Source: Cruorifilaria tuberocauda
Lineage: Eukaryota; Nematoda; Chromadorea; Rhabditida; Onchocercidae
DNA length: 64,000 nucleotides
Direction: 5' to 3'
NCBI GenBank assembly: GCA_013365365.1
Contig: JABVXU010000149.1
Coordinates: 1-64,000 of the forward strand
Below the pieces are notes generated by a model. It worked only from the letters and a program-made list of their open reading frames with translations, had not been told where the DNA came from and ran no database searches. Below are positions 17,001-29,835 of the stretch, in pieces (positions within the stretch are counted from its first letter, which is position 1; each line of letters opens with the position of its first letter). Made by a program: the position numbers and the translations under genes.

Positions 17001-20000
17001 AGCCAAAATGAATGATTCTATAACTAAACTCATTAAGTACAAGCAAAGTATGTTTAAAATCGGAATCTTATCTTAATTTCTTACACTGATCTTGAATTTC
17101 TTTATAATTTTAAGTAATTAAATTTTAATTTTTCCACATCTTCAGGCTCAATGCGATGTCAAGCCAATAGTTTTGAACATGTTTTAAATCATGCTTTATT
17201 AAATGTCGAAAATAAGGTTTATCATTTTCTCATATCAGCAGTAATCGATTTTGATACAATCCTTATGATTTTATACTTTACAAATATTATAGGTATCAAC
17301 AACAAGTATGACAAACTGCTTGGAAATTTGTTTACGTTCCGGTAAGCAATGCAGTTCAGTGATGTTTTTTCACGACAAGGTAATAATATGTCCAATAATG
17401 CATCAGCTTGTTAGGTGGAACATGATAAAACAGATAAAATGAAATGAGACAGAAGGATAACAGATAGATTAGATTATGATTACAAACATAAATACAAAAA
17501 ATTTTGAGAAGATACTGACCGATTTATACTTGATCTAATGGATTTGTTTCAGGATGAATGTGTTTTGAGCAGGACAACTCAGTATTCAAACGATCAGCAA
17601 TTCCTGTATTTTCCGGAAGTTGGTCATTCAGGATTATTTCTAATTGATTAACTACCTGCTGATAGTAGAGCTTTAAAGCAATCCAACGCGTTATTATGAA
17701 TAAATTTGTAATAATAATGCGTCTTAAAGCTTCCTTTTTGAATGAAACTGAAAAGTTACCTGAAAATGTTTTAAAAATTTCGTAAGCTTTTAATTGATTT
17801 GATTGTTCGTTTGTTGCAGGTGGATTACTTCGATAATGTGTGTGATTATAAAATTTCCATAAACATGTCCGTGGATAATCAAATGACCGAAATGCCAGTA
17901 CCGCCAAAACATAAACAATTAAATGGTATCAAAAATTTGCAGCTATGTGGAATATAATTATTATCATTTAATGATAAATTTTAATCTCGATATTAATAAA
18001 TATGGAATTTTTGATTTAAAAGCAAAAATTTGTAAAAGTTGAATAAGTATTTATTTAGTATTTATGATGGGTAGTTGAGTAAATAAGAAATTTAATTTTA
18101 GTGAAAGAATATGTGCAAATGGAAAAGATGGAAATCATATCATTTACAGGATTGGAAACAGAATGTGGCGTAGATGGTATTTCAATATCTGTACTGTTTT
18201 CCAAACCTAGTTTTGGTGCAATATTTATTAAAGATCATTTCGCAACATGTCGATCTGAATTTAGCAATGCAATGAATGCAACAATGGAGATTGCTTTATC
18301 CACTCTTCGCCAAGATAATCCACCATGTCCGGGCTATGAAACTGTTTGTTTTCATTGTAAATTTACTTTTACTTTTTATAAATAATACGATATTACGATA
18401 TTCTAAGGAATTAAATTGATGGAAAAGATAATGATTATATTATAAAAGATATGTCTCAGATAATTGTAGTATTATATTCCTGTTATTCTAACTACATCCA
18501 TGCTTAGAATCCCTCAACTTGGTCTTTCATTGTGGTAGTCCAAAAGAATGGTCTGGGAATACCGGGACTAATGACTGACGAAGATAGAGTATTCAATATT
18601 ACCTGTGATTATTCAAATGGTCAAACTACAAGTGATTCAGCTCAAGATAGATTGTATGTTATCATTCAGTTATGTTTTACGATAGTTGAAAGTTAGAAAT
18701 TTTATTGCATTAAATAAGAAGCATGTTAGTTTATTAACGTGAATTATCCAAATTTCAACTAGTTAATCAATTAGATTTAAGAGAAAACTTGTACAAATAT
18801 TGCAAATACTGATTGTACTGTAATTTCATCACAGGCTTTTACAAGAGGCTTCGCGAGATTGGTCACCTATTCATGCGTCCAATGATCACGTACAATTAAC
18901 GGTATTTCGTGGTGATCAACCGGTGAGTACCGCTGTGATGGGTGAAGAACTGGAAATGAGATGGACAGTGATGAAAGATCGCATGGATAATGTCGGATTG
19001 TTCGTAAATCGATGTATCGCAGAACGTTTGGATGGCGTGCCACCTTTACCACCTTCACTTACTCTTATTAGTGACGGGCAAGTACTGTTTATTCATATTA
19101 GATTTTCAATCGGTATCTTATCTTGTCCATGTTATTTTTCTTATCATTGCTCTTATTGAATTTTTCGGTACCCTTAAATGAATTGATCTAAAAAATTGAA
19201 GATTTCAACCAGTATGTAGAGGTCAGTTAATATTCACCAAACAATTTTTAGGTGTATTGATAGTAAAGTGAAGCGTCTGTTAATGCAACATCCGATCACA
19301 CAGTTTGATGATGGTTTAAGGACTAAAATTAAAGTTTTTCGATTTGACGGATCACGTCGTGTTCGAATTCTTTGTTCGGTGGATATTTGTATTGAAGAGT
19401 GCTTACCGGTCCGTTATTCACAACTTATTAATTCAATGTGAAAGAGAAGAGATTTTTTGTTTGCTGGATTAATTGAGAGGATTTCTTTGATATGGTTTAG
19501 AGAAGATTGTGAGGAAATTATAAATTTTTGAAGAGAATAAATTCAGATATAAGTTTGACATTTTTTATGATAATTCTTGTTGAGTGTAAAAGGAGACAAT
19601 TTTTATTTTTTCTGAATATTAGGATACTATACTAATAACACCTATGCTCTTCTTTCATTTTTAGCTGCGTTTATCGCGCGAAAAATTGTGCTGAAACATA
19701 CATTGCCAAAATTTATTAATTTACAGGTTACTTGTGATAAAGAAATCAATGGAAGTTTGACAAATTCTGATAAGAAAAAGCGGGAGACTTTTACTTCACG
19801 GAATCGACCAGTAAATTTATATGCTCTTCTTTATATATAATATATATAAAATACTAAAACTATATAAATATAAAATATATAAAATATATATAAAATACTG
19901 TAAGCTTCGAAAAGTTAAGTCAATTACAGCTATTGAGTTAGTGGGTATGATAAGTTTCCAATAAGACATAATTCGATTAAAATTTAATTTAGACCTTAGT

Positions 20001-20971
20001 CCAACGAGTTAAACGAGAGCTCATCACTGGGACCTTTACGATTGTTGAAGAAAATGCTGATTTAGTGTCTGACGGAAATATAACAAAAATTGACGAACAA
20101 TTGCAAAATCAGAGTAAGCCAATTTTAGAAATGAAAAAAAAAACTTATTTTTGAAAAAAAGTGAAAGAAATGAGTTTAATTTGCTTTATCAATTTTTTAA
20201 CGAACAAAACATTTCAAAGTATGTACTTTTGAAATCAGCTCTAAATTTCTTATCTATTTATTCTTGTCTAAATTTTAAATGAAATTTATAACTCTTTTTG
20301 AAGATATGATATCACTGCAATTTCCTGAAAACAATCACTTTTGCACTCAAAATCTCGCATTCTTTGTTCTTATTTCAATCACATTAATTCTTTTAACGAT
20401 ACAAGTCCTTTTCTTGTGCAAGTATACACGTCTTAAAGCTTCCGGAACCGTTTCTTCTGGTATGTCGTCATCAAACTTTATTAATTGAGAAAAGTATTTA
20501 ATTATTTGCCATGTTATTAATTGATCATTAATTTTATTTAAAAAAAGAAATAACAGATCTGAGATTTCTGCGAGTTTTTTCTTCAGATAGTAAAAGCAGC
20601 TGTGATATCATATCACCTCCTCGACACGTCTACTTTGGTCATGAGGAGTGTTCACCTGTGGAACTACATACAATACTGTCCAAAATAATTAGGTAAAAAT
20701 ATTTGAATTGAAAATCATTTGTTTTTATGCATGTTACCAATAATACATTTTTAAATGTTAATTCAATTCATTTCAGTTCTATTTTACAAATGATAAAAAA
20801 TAATAATAATTAAAAGGAAAAGAAATCAGTAATGAATTAAAATATGGAATTTATTATGACTGTATATAATGTTTTTTACTTGTAATGATAATTTATTATT
20901 GTAACTTACTAAATTTACTTTTGTCATAATGAATTTTCAGGACGCGAAATGAGGATATCAGTCGTATATGA
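14007..20971 (+). CDS. PAN/apple-domain plus ZP-domain membrane protein (NOAH/NompA type)
   Basis: An 859-residue apical extracellular matrix protein in 22 exons: 14007-14076, 14431-14552, 14873-15014, 15421-15503, 15641-15717, 16008-16138, 16229-16267, 16384-16505, 16703-16880, 17146-17216, 17293-17379, 17553-17618, 17820-17925, 18102-18343, 18508-18653, 18835-19077, 19252-19408, 19727-19810, 19993-20113, 20304-20459, 20587-20692, 20941-20971. Phases close exactly. In order: a signal peptide (FILILSIHPIFIIG), four cysteine-rich PAN-like domains, a ZP domain starting near ETECGVDGISISVLF, a dibasic stretch then the furin-type site RVKR, one membrane span (FFVLISITLILLTIQVLFLC) and a short cytoplasmic tail. 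PAN repeats plus a membrane-tethered ZP module match C. elegans NOAH-1/NOAH-2 and Drosophila NompA, which link cuticle to epidermis and sensory endings. With four PAN units and this length it seems closer to NOAH-2, but I do not assign the symbol. The intron after 19077 uses a GC donor. Confidence 0.9.
14826..14851. repeat. Perfect 11-bp inverted repeat with 4-nt loop
   Basis: ACGTTTGAATG, a TTTA loop, then the exact reverse complement CATTCAAACGT. It sits in the second intron of the PAN/ZP gene, ending 21 nt before the exon at 14873. In the pre-mRNA it would form a strong hairpin just upstream of the 3' splice site. Confidence 0.9.
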
Positions 20972-21998
20972 TATCATCATGAAGTATTTATGGCATAAAA
21001 ATGATTAGAAACATGATGAAAGAGTAGAATATAATTATTACCGCATTTTTTTTCTTGTTTTTGAATTTCGTTGTATTTTTTGCCCGATATATACATATCA
21101 TAGCTCTTATCTGTTATTTTGATTGATAGCCAAGTTCTTAGACATAAACTTTCTCTGAGTTTCTATATCTAGCGCAAGAAAAAAAAGTGAAGCAAATTAG
21201 AGTAATATGCTTAAAAGCATTGGCCTGTATTAAGATGTGTTGAAAAAGAAACTTTGTGAAATAGAATTGATTTTTTTAATTTTGAAAAACATTTGGAATC
21301 AGTTCGAATTTTTTAACAAAAGAGTGAATTAATGATTTTCGGAAGAGATCAGATGACAGGAGAGATGATTGAGAAATAAGCTATCATATGGCTCAGTTGT
21401 AGTGCTAATAAAAATTTTCCATTTTGTGAAGCCAAAATTGAATTTTCTCGAATTGTTCATTAAAGCATATGCATGTTACCCACTTTATCATGTCATTTTC
21501 ACTCATCTTGAATATGAAATAACGTCACAAATAAATTATCAGCCATTTAACGCTCCACCGATCCAATTACTTTCCCTTTCTGAAAATCTCATCAGCTTAT
21601 AATTAAGCCTCATTACTGGGACTCTCTTTTCAATCTTCTCATTACAGTTGTTCGCTGAGTTTCTTCTATCTCTTCATCAATTTTAAAATTTCAATCATCG
21701 TTTGATGATTTTGGTATTCATTGAACGATTTTTTGAGTGATAATTTCAGATAAGACAAAGTAATGCTTGATTTGGTTAATATTGAGTCTATAAGCTCATT
21801 TTGAAATTAAGTTATAAATTCAGTATCAATCAATAGCTAAGAATTTTTATTGGAAAATATAAAAATGCTCATTCTCAATGCTTATTATCAAATACTTGAA
21901 ATTTGAAAAGGGATTTTAAGTATAATTTTAAATATTTATACTTACATCTCAGGATAATTGTGGATCAGCATATACACTGGTGCTATTTGTTGTCTATA
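20972..21998. other. Intergenic between the PAN/ZP and bHLH genes
   Basis: About 1 kb between two plus-strand genes, presumably containing the PAN/ZP 3' UTR and the bHLH promoter. A 77-codon open frame at 21369-21602 has no recognisable domain and is not called. No clear regulatory motif was seen. Confidence 0.5.
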
Positions 21999-23623
21999 AT
22001 GAAGTTGGTATGTTCATCTTCTTATACTTGAGTAGTAATAAGTATAAATAATAATAATAATAAATGATAATAATAAATAATAATAATAAATAAAAAATGA
22101 TAACGATAATAAAAATAATTATTGGTGATAATAATAATAAAAATAATGATTCAAAGAAGAACAAATCATATATTTTGGCTCACAGGAAAGTTCATACATT
22201 TAGGGATCGTTATCCTTTTAAAAATATAATTGAAAAAAGAATCTTCGAAATTTAGGAAATTTAATTCGTTTTTCTTTATCTAAGCTTTTTAACTTTGGTG
22301 AAAAAAAAATCCCAAATTCAAATTTAAGGAATTGACTGCACAACAAACTGAATTACAATTTGTTTCTCAAGAAGAGGAATCGGAAGAAAACGAGCAAACG
22401 GATTGGTTCATTGATCGTCGTGCTGCAAATTTTCGGGAACGTCGACGGATGTGCAGTATTAATGTTGCTTTTATGGTAAATGATTTTTATTGATAAAAAT
22501 TCGAAGATTTTTTTTCAGAAATTGGAAGTTATGAAAAATTGAATTTAGCAATATATTTCGTTGTTTCCCTGAAACAAAGGAAAATAAGTTACAAATCAAA
22601 TAGCAAATTATATGCACAAATTGATTCATGTACATATTTTTGTTTAAAAGCTACAATTATTTGAATGATTACTAAAATTATTGCAACGATAAGAAGCTTT
22701 AAATATTATATAATTACTTATAAGTTCTATAAGGTGATTAGCAATAAATTTTAGTGTTAATGAGGAGAAGAATTAATGAGTTAATGAAAAATAATGGATT
22801 TCTACTGATTTTCTACATTTGTTTACTTTCTCATATTTTCTCTAAAGCTTCATCTTTTCATAGAACTCATGGGAGAAAAGTTTTGTTAGCATTGTATTAA
22901 TACGAAATTCAAATTTTCTAATAAGAAATGTGGAATCGATATTTTTTAATTATTTTAACCAATAACATTCATTGTCTATGCTTGAAAATTAAATATTATT
23001 GAAATAATATTTAATAAATGAATAATAGCCAATGGAATAATAACAGGAACATATTATATTACGTTCCTATTAGAAATAATATTTGTAGAAACTTCGACGA
23101 TTTATTCCGACATTTCCATACGAGAAACGTTTATCCAAAATAGACACACTGAATCTAGCGATTGCATATATTTCACTTCTTGAAAATTTATTGAACAGCG
23201 ATCAACAAAACATCCATGCTTATCTGAAAGAAGCTCTTGTGATGGCGCGATCCGGTAATCCACAAGCGCCACCCTGGAGTACCAGTGGTTGGTTACTCTT
23301 TCATTTTAAATATTTTTGAAAGGGTTTTTTGATGAAAGAGAAAGTTATAAGCCGCATAACAGAATTTTAGTACTAGTTAAGTAGTATTCTTTCTTCTTAA
23401 AGATGAACTTTTGTTTGTTTCGCATCAGATTCAGCAGTTATGTCACAGTGAAACTTTCGCAATTATTTCAAACTTCCATAATTGCTTATATTTTTCCGCC
23501 ACGCATCACTTTTTATTTTTCTATTCAAACTTATTTATTAAATTTTAATTCAGATATATTACAGATCTTATAGCACGTCTTAGTTGGATTAATTGGAAAA
23601 AATTGGGCATTAAACCAATGTGA
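21999..23623 (+). CDS. hlh-13: bHLH transcription factor, HLH-13/Ptf1a (Fer) type
   Basis: A 137-residue basic helix-loop-helix protein in four exons: 21999-22007 (only MKL), 22329-22475, 23089-23287, 23565-23623. A Glu-rich N-terminus leads into the basic region [19 protein letters not shown]. Helix 1, loop and helix 2 follow with [19 protein letters not shown] and [15 protein letters not shown]. Family knowledge: [16 protein letters not shown] is the signature of the Ptf1a/Fer group, class II factors that pair with E/daughterless proteins on E-boxes. In C. elegans this group is represented by hlh-13. The intron splitting the bHLH falls in helix 1, between FM and KLRR. The start is the first ATG that splices in phase to the bHLH exon; the 9-nt first exon rests on a single good donor. 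AATAAA at 23681-23686 lies downstream. The alternative is another Fer-family paralogue. Confidence 0.85.
22041..22142. repeat. AAT/GATAAT trinucleotide microsatellite
   Basis: An interrupted (AAT)n tract with GATAAT variants, inside the first intron of the bHLH gene. Confidence 0.85.
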
Positions 23624-23697
23624 TAGTATATGTTATTGTAAATACTTCATGCAATACAATGAAACAGTGAAAATTCTTTGAATAAACAATAAAAATA

Positions 23698-26600
23698 TTA
23701 TGGATTTCGTGCTTTTCCACCGAACACTTGTTCAACACCCGTTAAAATTGCATTTAAACTGAATGGATCATCTGGATTAGTGCAGCGTGATCCGATCAAC
23801 GAATCCTGAAAAATTAATTAATGATTATGTGGAAAATGTTAATAGTTGCAGAAGGAGATAAATTATTACTTGCTTGTAGCCGCACAAACACTGACAAGTA
23901 CCAAAGCGACATTCTGAGAAGTTTGGACATTGCTTGTTGGTAAAACATCTCTCAGATAGGTGCACTCGTCGTGCACATTTATCTATAACAGAAACTTCAT
24001 CAATGCCACAACTTTTCTCGCATGTTGCAAATCGACCATCGTTACTCTGCAAAAAATTTAAGATGATACTAAATCATCCATAATAATGAGATTTGCGGAA
24101 TGTCTAAACTGCGTTGTTGCCTGTTAATATCATGCAGAAATATGGAAGTGATGACTAAGCTCTACTAATTAACTTGCACTACAATTAAAATATCTCACCG
24201 ATGGCATCACTTTGATAGTACTGTAGAGAGCCGTAGTAGTAACATCACTGTTCAGGAAGCAGCCTTTTGTTGAACCAGTTTTGCTCAGAAAATCCACCAA
24301 TACTCTAAAAGCACCTTTTCAAGCCTACCTCATTGTAGAAGTTTTGATTTTTAATGTTTAATTTTGTAGTATAAAAAGAAATGGTTACTAAATTAATTAT
24401 ATAAGAATTTTTTCCACTCTAAAAAATTTCATCCCTTTTTCATTCAATTCAATATAATCTATAAACTTACTAATAAAAATTGCTTGTAATGAAACCATTG
24501 ATAATTTGTTATTTAGAATTTTTAAATAATTAGCCAAATTTTGATACTTTTCATGCTTATAACTATTTCAATGAGTCTTCCTGATTTCATTTCAAAGGAA
24601 TAAAGTGCACATGAGTAAAATCAACAAAGTAAAGCTTAGTCATCTGGAAAAAATTACACAAAGGATCATATTTTGTGTGATGCAACAACGACAGTTAAGA
24701 CATACTGTATCATTCCACGTTTTCACGCCTGATTTTTAATTACTTATGCAACATTTAGTTTCCTACTTTGAAAATTACAATTGTAGAATGTTCCAGTATC
24801 ATTCAAACAGTTTCACTATTCGAGTAAGAATGAGGATGAAACGAAGAAAATAAGGAAGCGTAAAATGTTTCATTAACAAATATAAAAATTGCAATACTAA
24901 TCTTACGATGGCTAAAAAATTGTTTGTTTTCTCATATTTAAAAAATTAATTCGAAAATTTTTGTTAGACAATTTTTTAAAAAATTGTAGATAGTGGTGAA
25001 AGAAGAAAAATTAATGTACCGCTCATTTCTAATAAAAATAGATTCAATCTGAAATTACCTAAACAAACAACTACTATTAAATATATCCTTTGTAAAAATT
25101 TAACGGTAACCTACAGGATGAAAGCCGTCTTTGCACTGACATATTCCCAAGACACAATTCATTGTTACACCACCTTCGCACTGAAATTGCTGATTTGAAA
25201 TAGTTATAATTAATTGTTTCAGTTTAAAAGTTTTACAAAGATTATTATTGATAGGAATCACCGAAATATCGCTAAATGAATATTATTTAGAATAAAATGT
25301 ATCCTTCAAATACTTATAGTTTATTAAAACGAATTTAATTTGGCGAAGTAAAAGATGGAAAGATCGATAAGTTAACGTAATGAGTGAAAAAAAAAAAGAC
25401 CTGTTGATGAAGCTGACATGGGTCTTCTCTATGCGCTATACTTAAACATTGATTATTAATATAAAGCGGTGTTGGATCTCGACATGGCTTTGGACAACAT
25501 AAACTCGTTTTCCAGCCAGGCTCCGAGATTGTGTAACAGTGATGAGTAAGCGGTCGACATCGATCTTTCTCAGATACGCCCATATCGCATGATTGCCTTA
25601 AATTTAGGAAATTGCAACATTATTTATAACAAATCTGCTGTAACTTATGTAAATGAACTTAAGTGTTCCAATTCCAAACAAAATTTTTTTCCCAATTTGC
25701 TAAAAAAGAAATAAAAAAATAACAAAAGTATACGTCAAATCAGGTTCTCCATAGGGACACTTCAACTTGCAGCAATGTCCCACGTACGGGCTGCCGTACG
25801 CTACACATCGATAACCCAAAGGACAGCTATCAGTTGATGCAGCATTTTCAAGCATATCAATATCATTGATAAAAAGTCGTTGACAAGCTTGTTGAGGTTG
25901 TGTTCCATCCGGACATACTAGAAATCTTTTATTGAAAACAACTGATATCTTTCATTTTACTACAAACAAATGATTGATTTGAATCGTACGATATGAGAAA
26001 ATTTTTTGAAAATGTTTTATTTCACGAATAAATTCAAGTTTATCAACAAATTCTTTCAAGTAATGTATGTTACCAACAAGAAAATCAACAATTCAAAATG
26101 TTTGAAATTACCTGTTTTATTACCTTCACAATCCTAGATATATTATTCATGAATAAAAATGCTCACTTATATTAATTAAATGAATTCAAATTTCTTAGAA
26201 ACATACATGCAAAACATCTTTGCCTAGCTACGTCACGTGTGGTACCAGGCGCGCATTGACATACTCCAGCAATACATGCATTGAAAACGTCAACACATTG
26301 ATTATCCTTTTCACAATTCTGTCCCCAATGTGCTACTCGTTGACATTCCACACCGTATAATTGTTGTCCTGATGGACATGCTAAAGTATACCTCTAAACA
26401 GCTTTCTAGAATATTCGAATAAAATTTATAAATGAAAAATTTAATATAACCAAAATAAAATCAACGTGAAAAAACGTACAGACAACGCATTCTCCATTGA
26501 TAATACTACCACCCCAACATTCACACTTTCCATCTCGACAAAGAAGCGGTGGTTTACAGTCTCTTTGACAGCTATCACCAATTTTATTTGGAGCTAAATG

Positions 26601-27377
26601 AAGCTATCGTTTAAAATATCAGTGACTATTAACAATACTAATCAGCAGATCAATTTGAGGAATTTATATTAATTAAAGATCTTGAAAGCCAAAAATATAT
26701 TTACGATTAAGTTAAAAATTTTCAAGTACAATCACTCACGATTTCACAATAAGAATTGATAATTTTAATAGAAATGAAATTGTGTTTTTAAATGAATTTA
26801 GCAATTCTTTTCATTAATCATACCTTTAAAGACATCTCTTACTCAAAATAACATAATGGATTTGTATATATTGCTTATAAATTAATTAAAAGATCTATCG
26901 GTGAAATTTAAGAAAAATTCAATTATTAATACCTAATCTGCATATAGTTGTCTGTCCATCAATATCGAACTCTTCGAAATTTGTTGGACATGTACATCGT
27001 TGATCTCGACAAACACTATTCATACCATAACAATCTTCATCAAATAAACACTTACTACCAATTAGTTTCTCTGTAATCAGTGTATCATTTATAGAATTTT
27101 GAAATTAAAAGTAATCCTTTGTGAAATGTTAAGCATATTATGATATATTAATTACTACTACTAATTTTCCTTACAGGATTTCATATCATTTAGGATCATT
27201 TCCGGATTTCTATTTATCGAATTCGGAAATAATCCCTAAATGATTGAAAAGAATTGATATAATAGAATGATATAATAATAGCTTACGTGTACAAGGTACA
27301 TCAAAACCGTGAAAAAGTTTGAAGAAATGAAGTAAAGCTGTTGTGATTGTGATGACACTCAAATGGTACGTCGCCAT
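23698..27377 (-). CDS. Secreted cysteine-rich EB-module protein
   Basis: A 451-residue predicted secreted protein. Ten exons, 5' to 3' on the minus strand: 27377-27287, 27070-26933, 26593-26480, 26380-26207, 25917-25734, 25596-25401, 25180-25111, 24302-24199, 24046-23870, 23805-23698. Phases close exactly. The first exon encodes a hydrophobic leader (HLSVITITTALLHFFKLF). Repeated cysteine modules follow, of the pattern IGSKC..D.DC....SVC...RCTC, then GDSCQRDC..., NCEKDNQCVDVFNACIAGV, a double-Cys block near VGHCCKLKCPYGEP, and a last EB-like unit with CPNFSECRFGTCQCLCGYK. This spacing resembles nematode EB modules, small disulfide-rich extracellular repeats usually of unknown ligand. A poorly conserved exon (24302-24199) has little cysteine and is the least certain. 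The 3' end is about 75 bp from the convergent bHLH gene. Confidence 0.85.
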
Positions 27378-27419
27378 TTAGATTCAATGGAATTATTCGT
27401 TTCGATGTGCATGCATGTA

Positions 27420-27435
27420 TGAGTGTGTATGTTTA

Positions 27436-27483
<48 letters not shown>

Positions 27484-27491
27484 TGTATGTG
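27420..27491. repeat. (TG)n microsatellite, left arm of an inverted pair
   Basis: TGTG/TATG-rich tract with an uninterrupted TG core of about 17 units, some 40 bp upstream of the EB gene start codon. It is complementary to the CA tract at 27615-27671. Confidence 0.9.
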
Positions 27492-27614
27492 GTGTATGTA
27501 TACGATGAAGAATGCATTACACCTTCAGGGAAATCTGGGTCGATGAACGACCAACATTGTGACAAGTTTTTCTTCGTTATACATCTACCACCATACATTC
27601 CTAAAACGATACGA

Positions 27615-27671
27615 ACACACATACACACACACACACACACACATACACACACACACACACATACATATATA
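27615..27671. repeat. (CA)n microsatellite, right arm of an inverted pair
   Basis: ACAC tract with ATACAC interruptions, about 125 bp downstream of the TG tract. Frames through either tract produce spurious Cys/Val or His/Thr runs. Confidence 0.9.
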
Positions 27672-28365
27672 TGCGGACATACATGTAAATCCAACTAAGG
27701 ATAGAATTTCTTTCATTTCTATTTCTGTTAATTACCTGGCGATGTTTATGATGTTATTGAGCAGTTACTTCCAGAAACCTGAAATTATCTCGAAAGTCTA
27801 AGCTTCTAAAGCATAGAAACATGAATTCTAGAAAACAATCAATTAGTGGATATTTTTTGATGAAATTTTTGCTGTTTTTGGAATATCTAAAATGCCTGTT
27901 TTCTGCAATAATAAGAAGAAGGAATAATACTTTTATTCATTGTTTTCTTTTTTTTTATTTTATATTTATAATGTAAAGAACATTTAATCTAAGTTAACTT
28001 ACTTTCAGTAATTTAAATGTATTCCTTTTTCATCTAATAATAGTGAATGCTTTTTGTTCATCAATCAATAATAAAAAGATTCATTATATACTAAAATTAA
28101 AATGAAACTTATTTGAAATAAAAACATTAAATCGAGCAGGTTGAATCATCTCCAAATGTATTGTCGACTAGCTTCTTCATTTCATACTGTCAGTGCTAGC
28201 CTAATAGCCTGACATAAGATCTATTTTACTGCTAGCAGTAGTTTTTTTTTAATATGCAACAATCTGTTTCAAAATGAAAAACATTTTTTATTACTGTAAA
28301 AACATTTACACAAATGTTTATATTGAGATATCACAAAAAGACATGTTTCATTTATTTCTAATAAT

Positions 28366-28398
28366 AAAAAAAATTTTTTTTTTTTTTTTTTTTTTTTT
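28366..28398. repeat. A8 followed by T25 homopolymer
   Basis: Eight A residues followed directly by about 25 T residues. It could be a slippage-prone tract or the poly(A) scar of an old retroposed copy on the minus strand; no source sequence is recognisable. Confidence 0.8.
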
Positions 28399-29835
28399 AA
28401 TAAACAGTTAAAGATGCAAGCGAAAAAGAAATCATTCTGTTTATGATATTATATTCTTATTACCCAAGACTAGATTAATAGGAGTTTATTTCTGAAAAAA
28501 AAGACAAGAAATAAATGCGGAAAATTTGAATGCCTGATTAGTAACATGTTTGTGCTATAATTAGCCATTCATCAGTAATTCAAATTGACATCTAATATAT
28601 CGTAAATTGTAAACAAAACTTTAACTTAACGTCATACGCTGATTGAAAATATAAGCTTTTGCATTTCTGCTCTAATAAAATAACAACAATGACGATTAAA
28701 AGAATTTCGATTTTTTACAAATTTGAAATATCTTCAAATTCCTGCAATAATTATAATTTCCTGCTCAAACTCTCTTTTTTTTTTCGCTTGCTTTCTAATC
28801 AAATAAACTCTTATCAACTAACAACTTATCTCTATTATCTAAGTAAATTAATTATAGATCTTTTTTTAATATATTACAATAGGGAAAAAAAAATAATTTA
28901 TGAAAATTAATAAAATAATAGAGGAATTGAATTTAAATATTATCCAATAAATTTTTTTTGTCAGAAACCGGTTTTATATCATATGCGATTTGTATTGATT
29001 TTTGATATCATGCATTGGTAATATGATGGAAGAGACTGGATCAGCTTCATTTGAGAAGAAAGAATGAAACAATGGAAAGAACAGTGGCAGGCAGCAAATT
29101 AACTAACCTCAGAAATCGGAAGAGAAGAAAAATAAAAAATGAAAAACGACATATTATTGCTGGTGATAATCGAATTTTGCTGATTAGATTTTTGAGCATC
29201 TCAATTTGATTTGAATATTTGTCATATGTTTGCCCTATTTGTTGCAATTTTTTCATAAGAACTTTCTAGAAATCTTGCCAAATTTGAATAAAAACGATAA
29301 ATTTATGCATCAAAAAGACTCTAAGGAAAAGAATTATTTTCCTCATTTCTAATATATTTCATTTATTTCTAAAAAATCGAGCAGATAAAAGCAGAACCAG
29401 CATCTGCTTAAATGGATATTAATCACACAACACTTATTTGAACATTATTAAAAAGGGAGTTACTGAGGAAAGTGATAAGTGAATGGTGGAAATGCTCCGA
29501 GTCTAACGTTGACGATACAGAATTAATGATACATATGCTGAAAGCATGAAATTTAGCACTTTCGCATTTGTATCCTTCGATGATTCGTAACGGAGGCTCG
29601 GAGCCACATCATTGATAAGACATATTATATGAGGAGTATTGCACAATGAAGGAAATTTTCTCTCATCCAGCAAAAAAGAAAAGAAACGGAATGCTGCTTT
29701 ATTATAGAATTTTTGTTTAATTAATTAGCGATTTTCTGAAAGAAAATGAGACATTACGAAAATAATAACCTAATCCAGAATTTAGTTAAAGAAAAAAAAA
29801 TTGAGGAAGAAGAAATGGCAAAATTGTTGTATTAT

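Larger units (their letters stand above)
27378..29835. other. Intergenic with microsatellites
   Basis: Upstream region of the EB-module gene and downstream region of the innexin gene. It contains the paired TG and CA microsatellites and an A8T25 homopolymer junction. A TTTATT at 29698-29703 is an AATAAA on the minus strand, a plausible innexin poly(A) signal about 135 nt past its stop. No gene is supported. Confidence 0.6.

Noticed and set aside
27359..27801. Cys/Val- and His/Thr-repeat open frames on both strands
   Set aside because: They are translations of the TG and CA microsatellites and overlap the EB gene's first exon.
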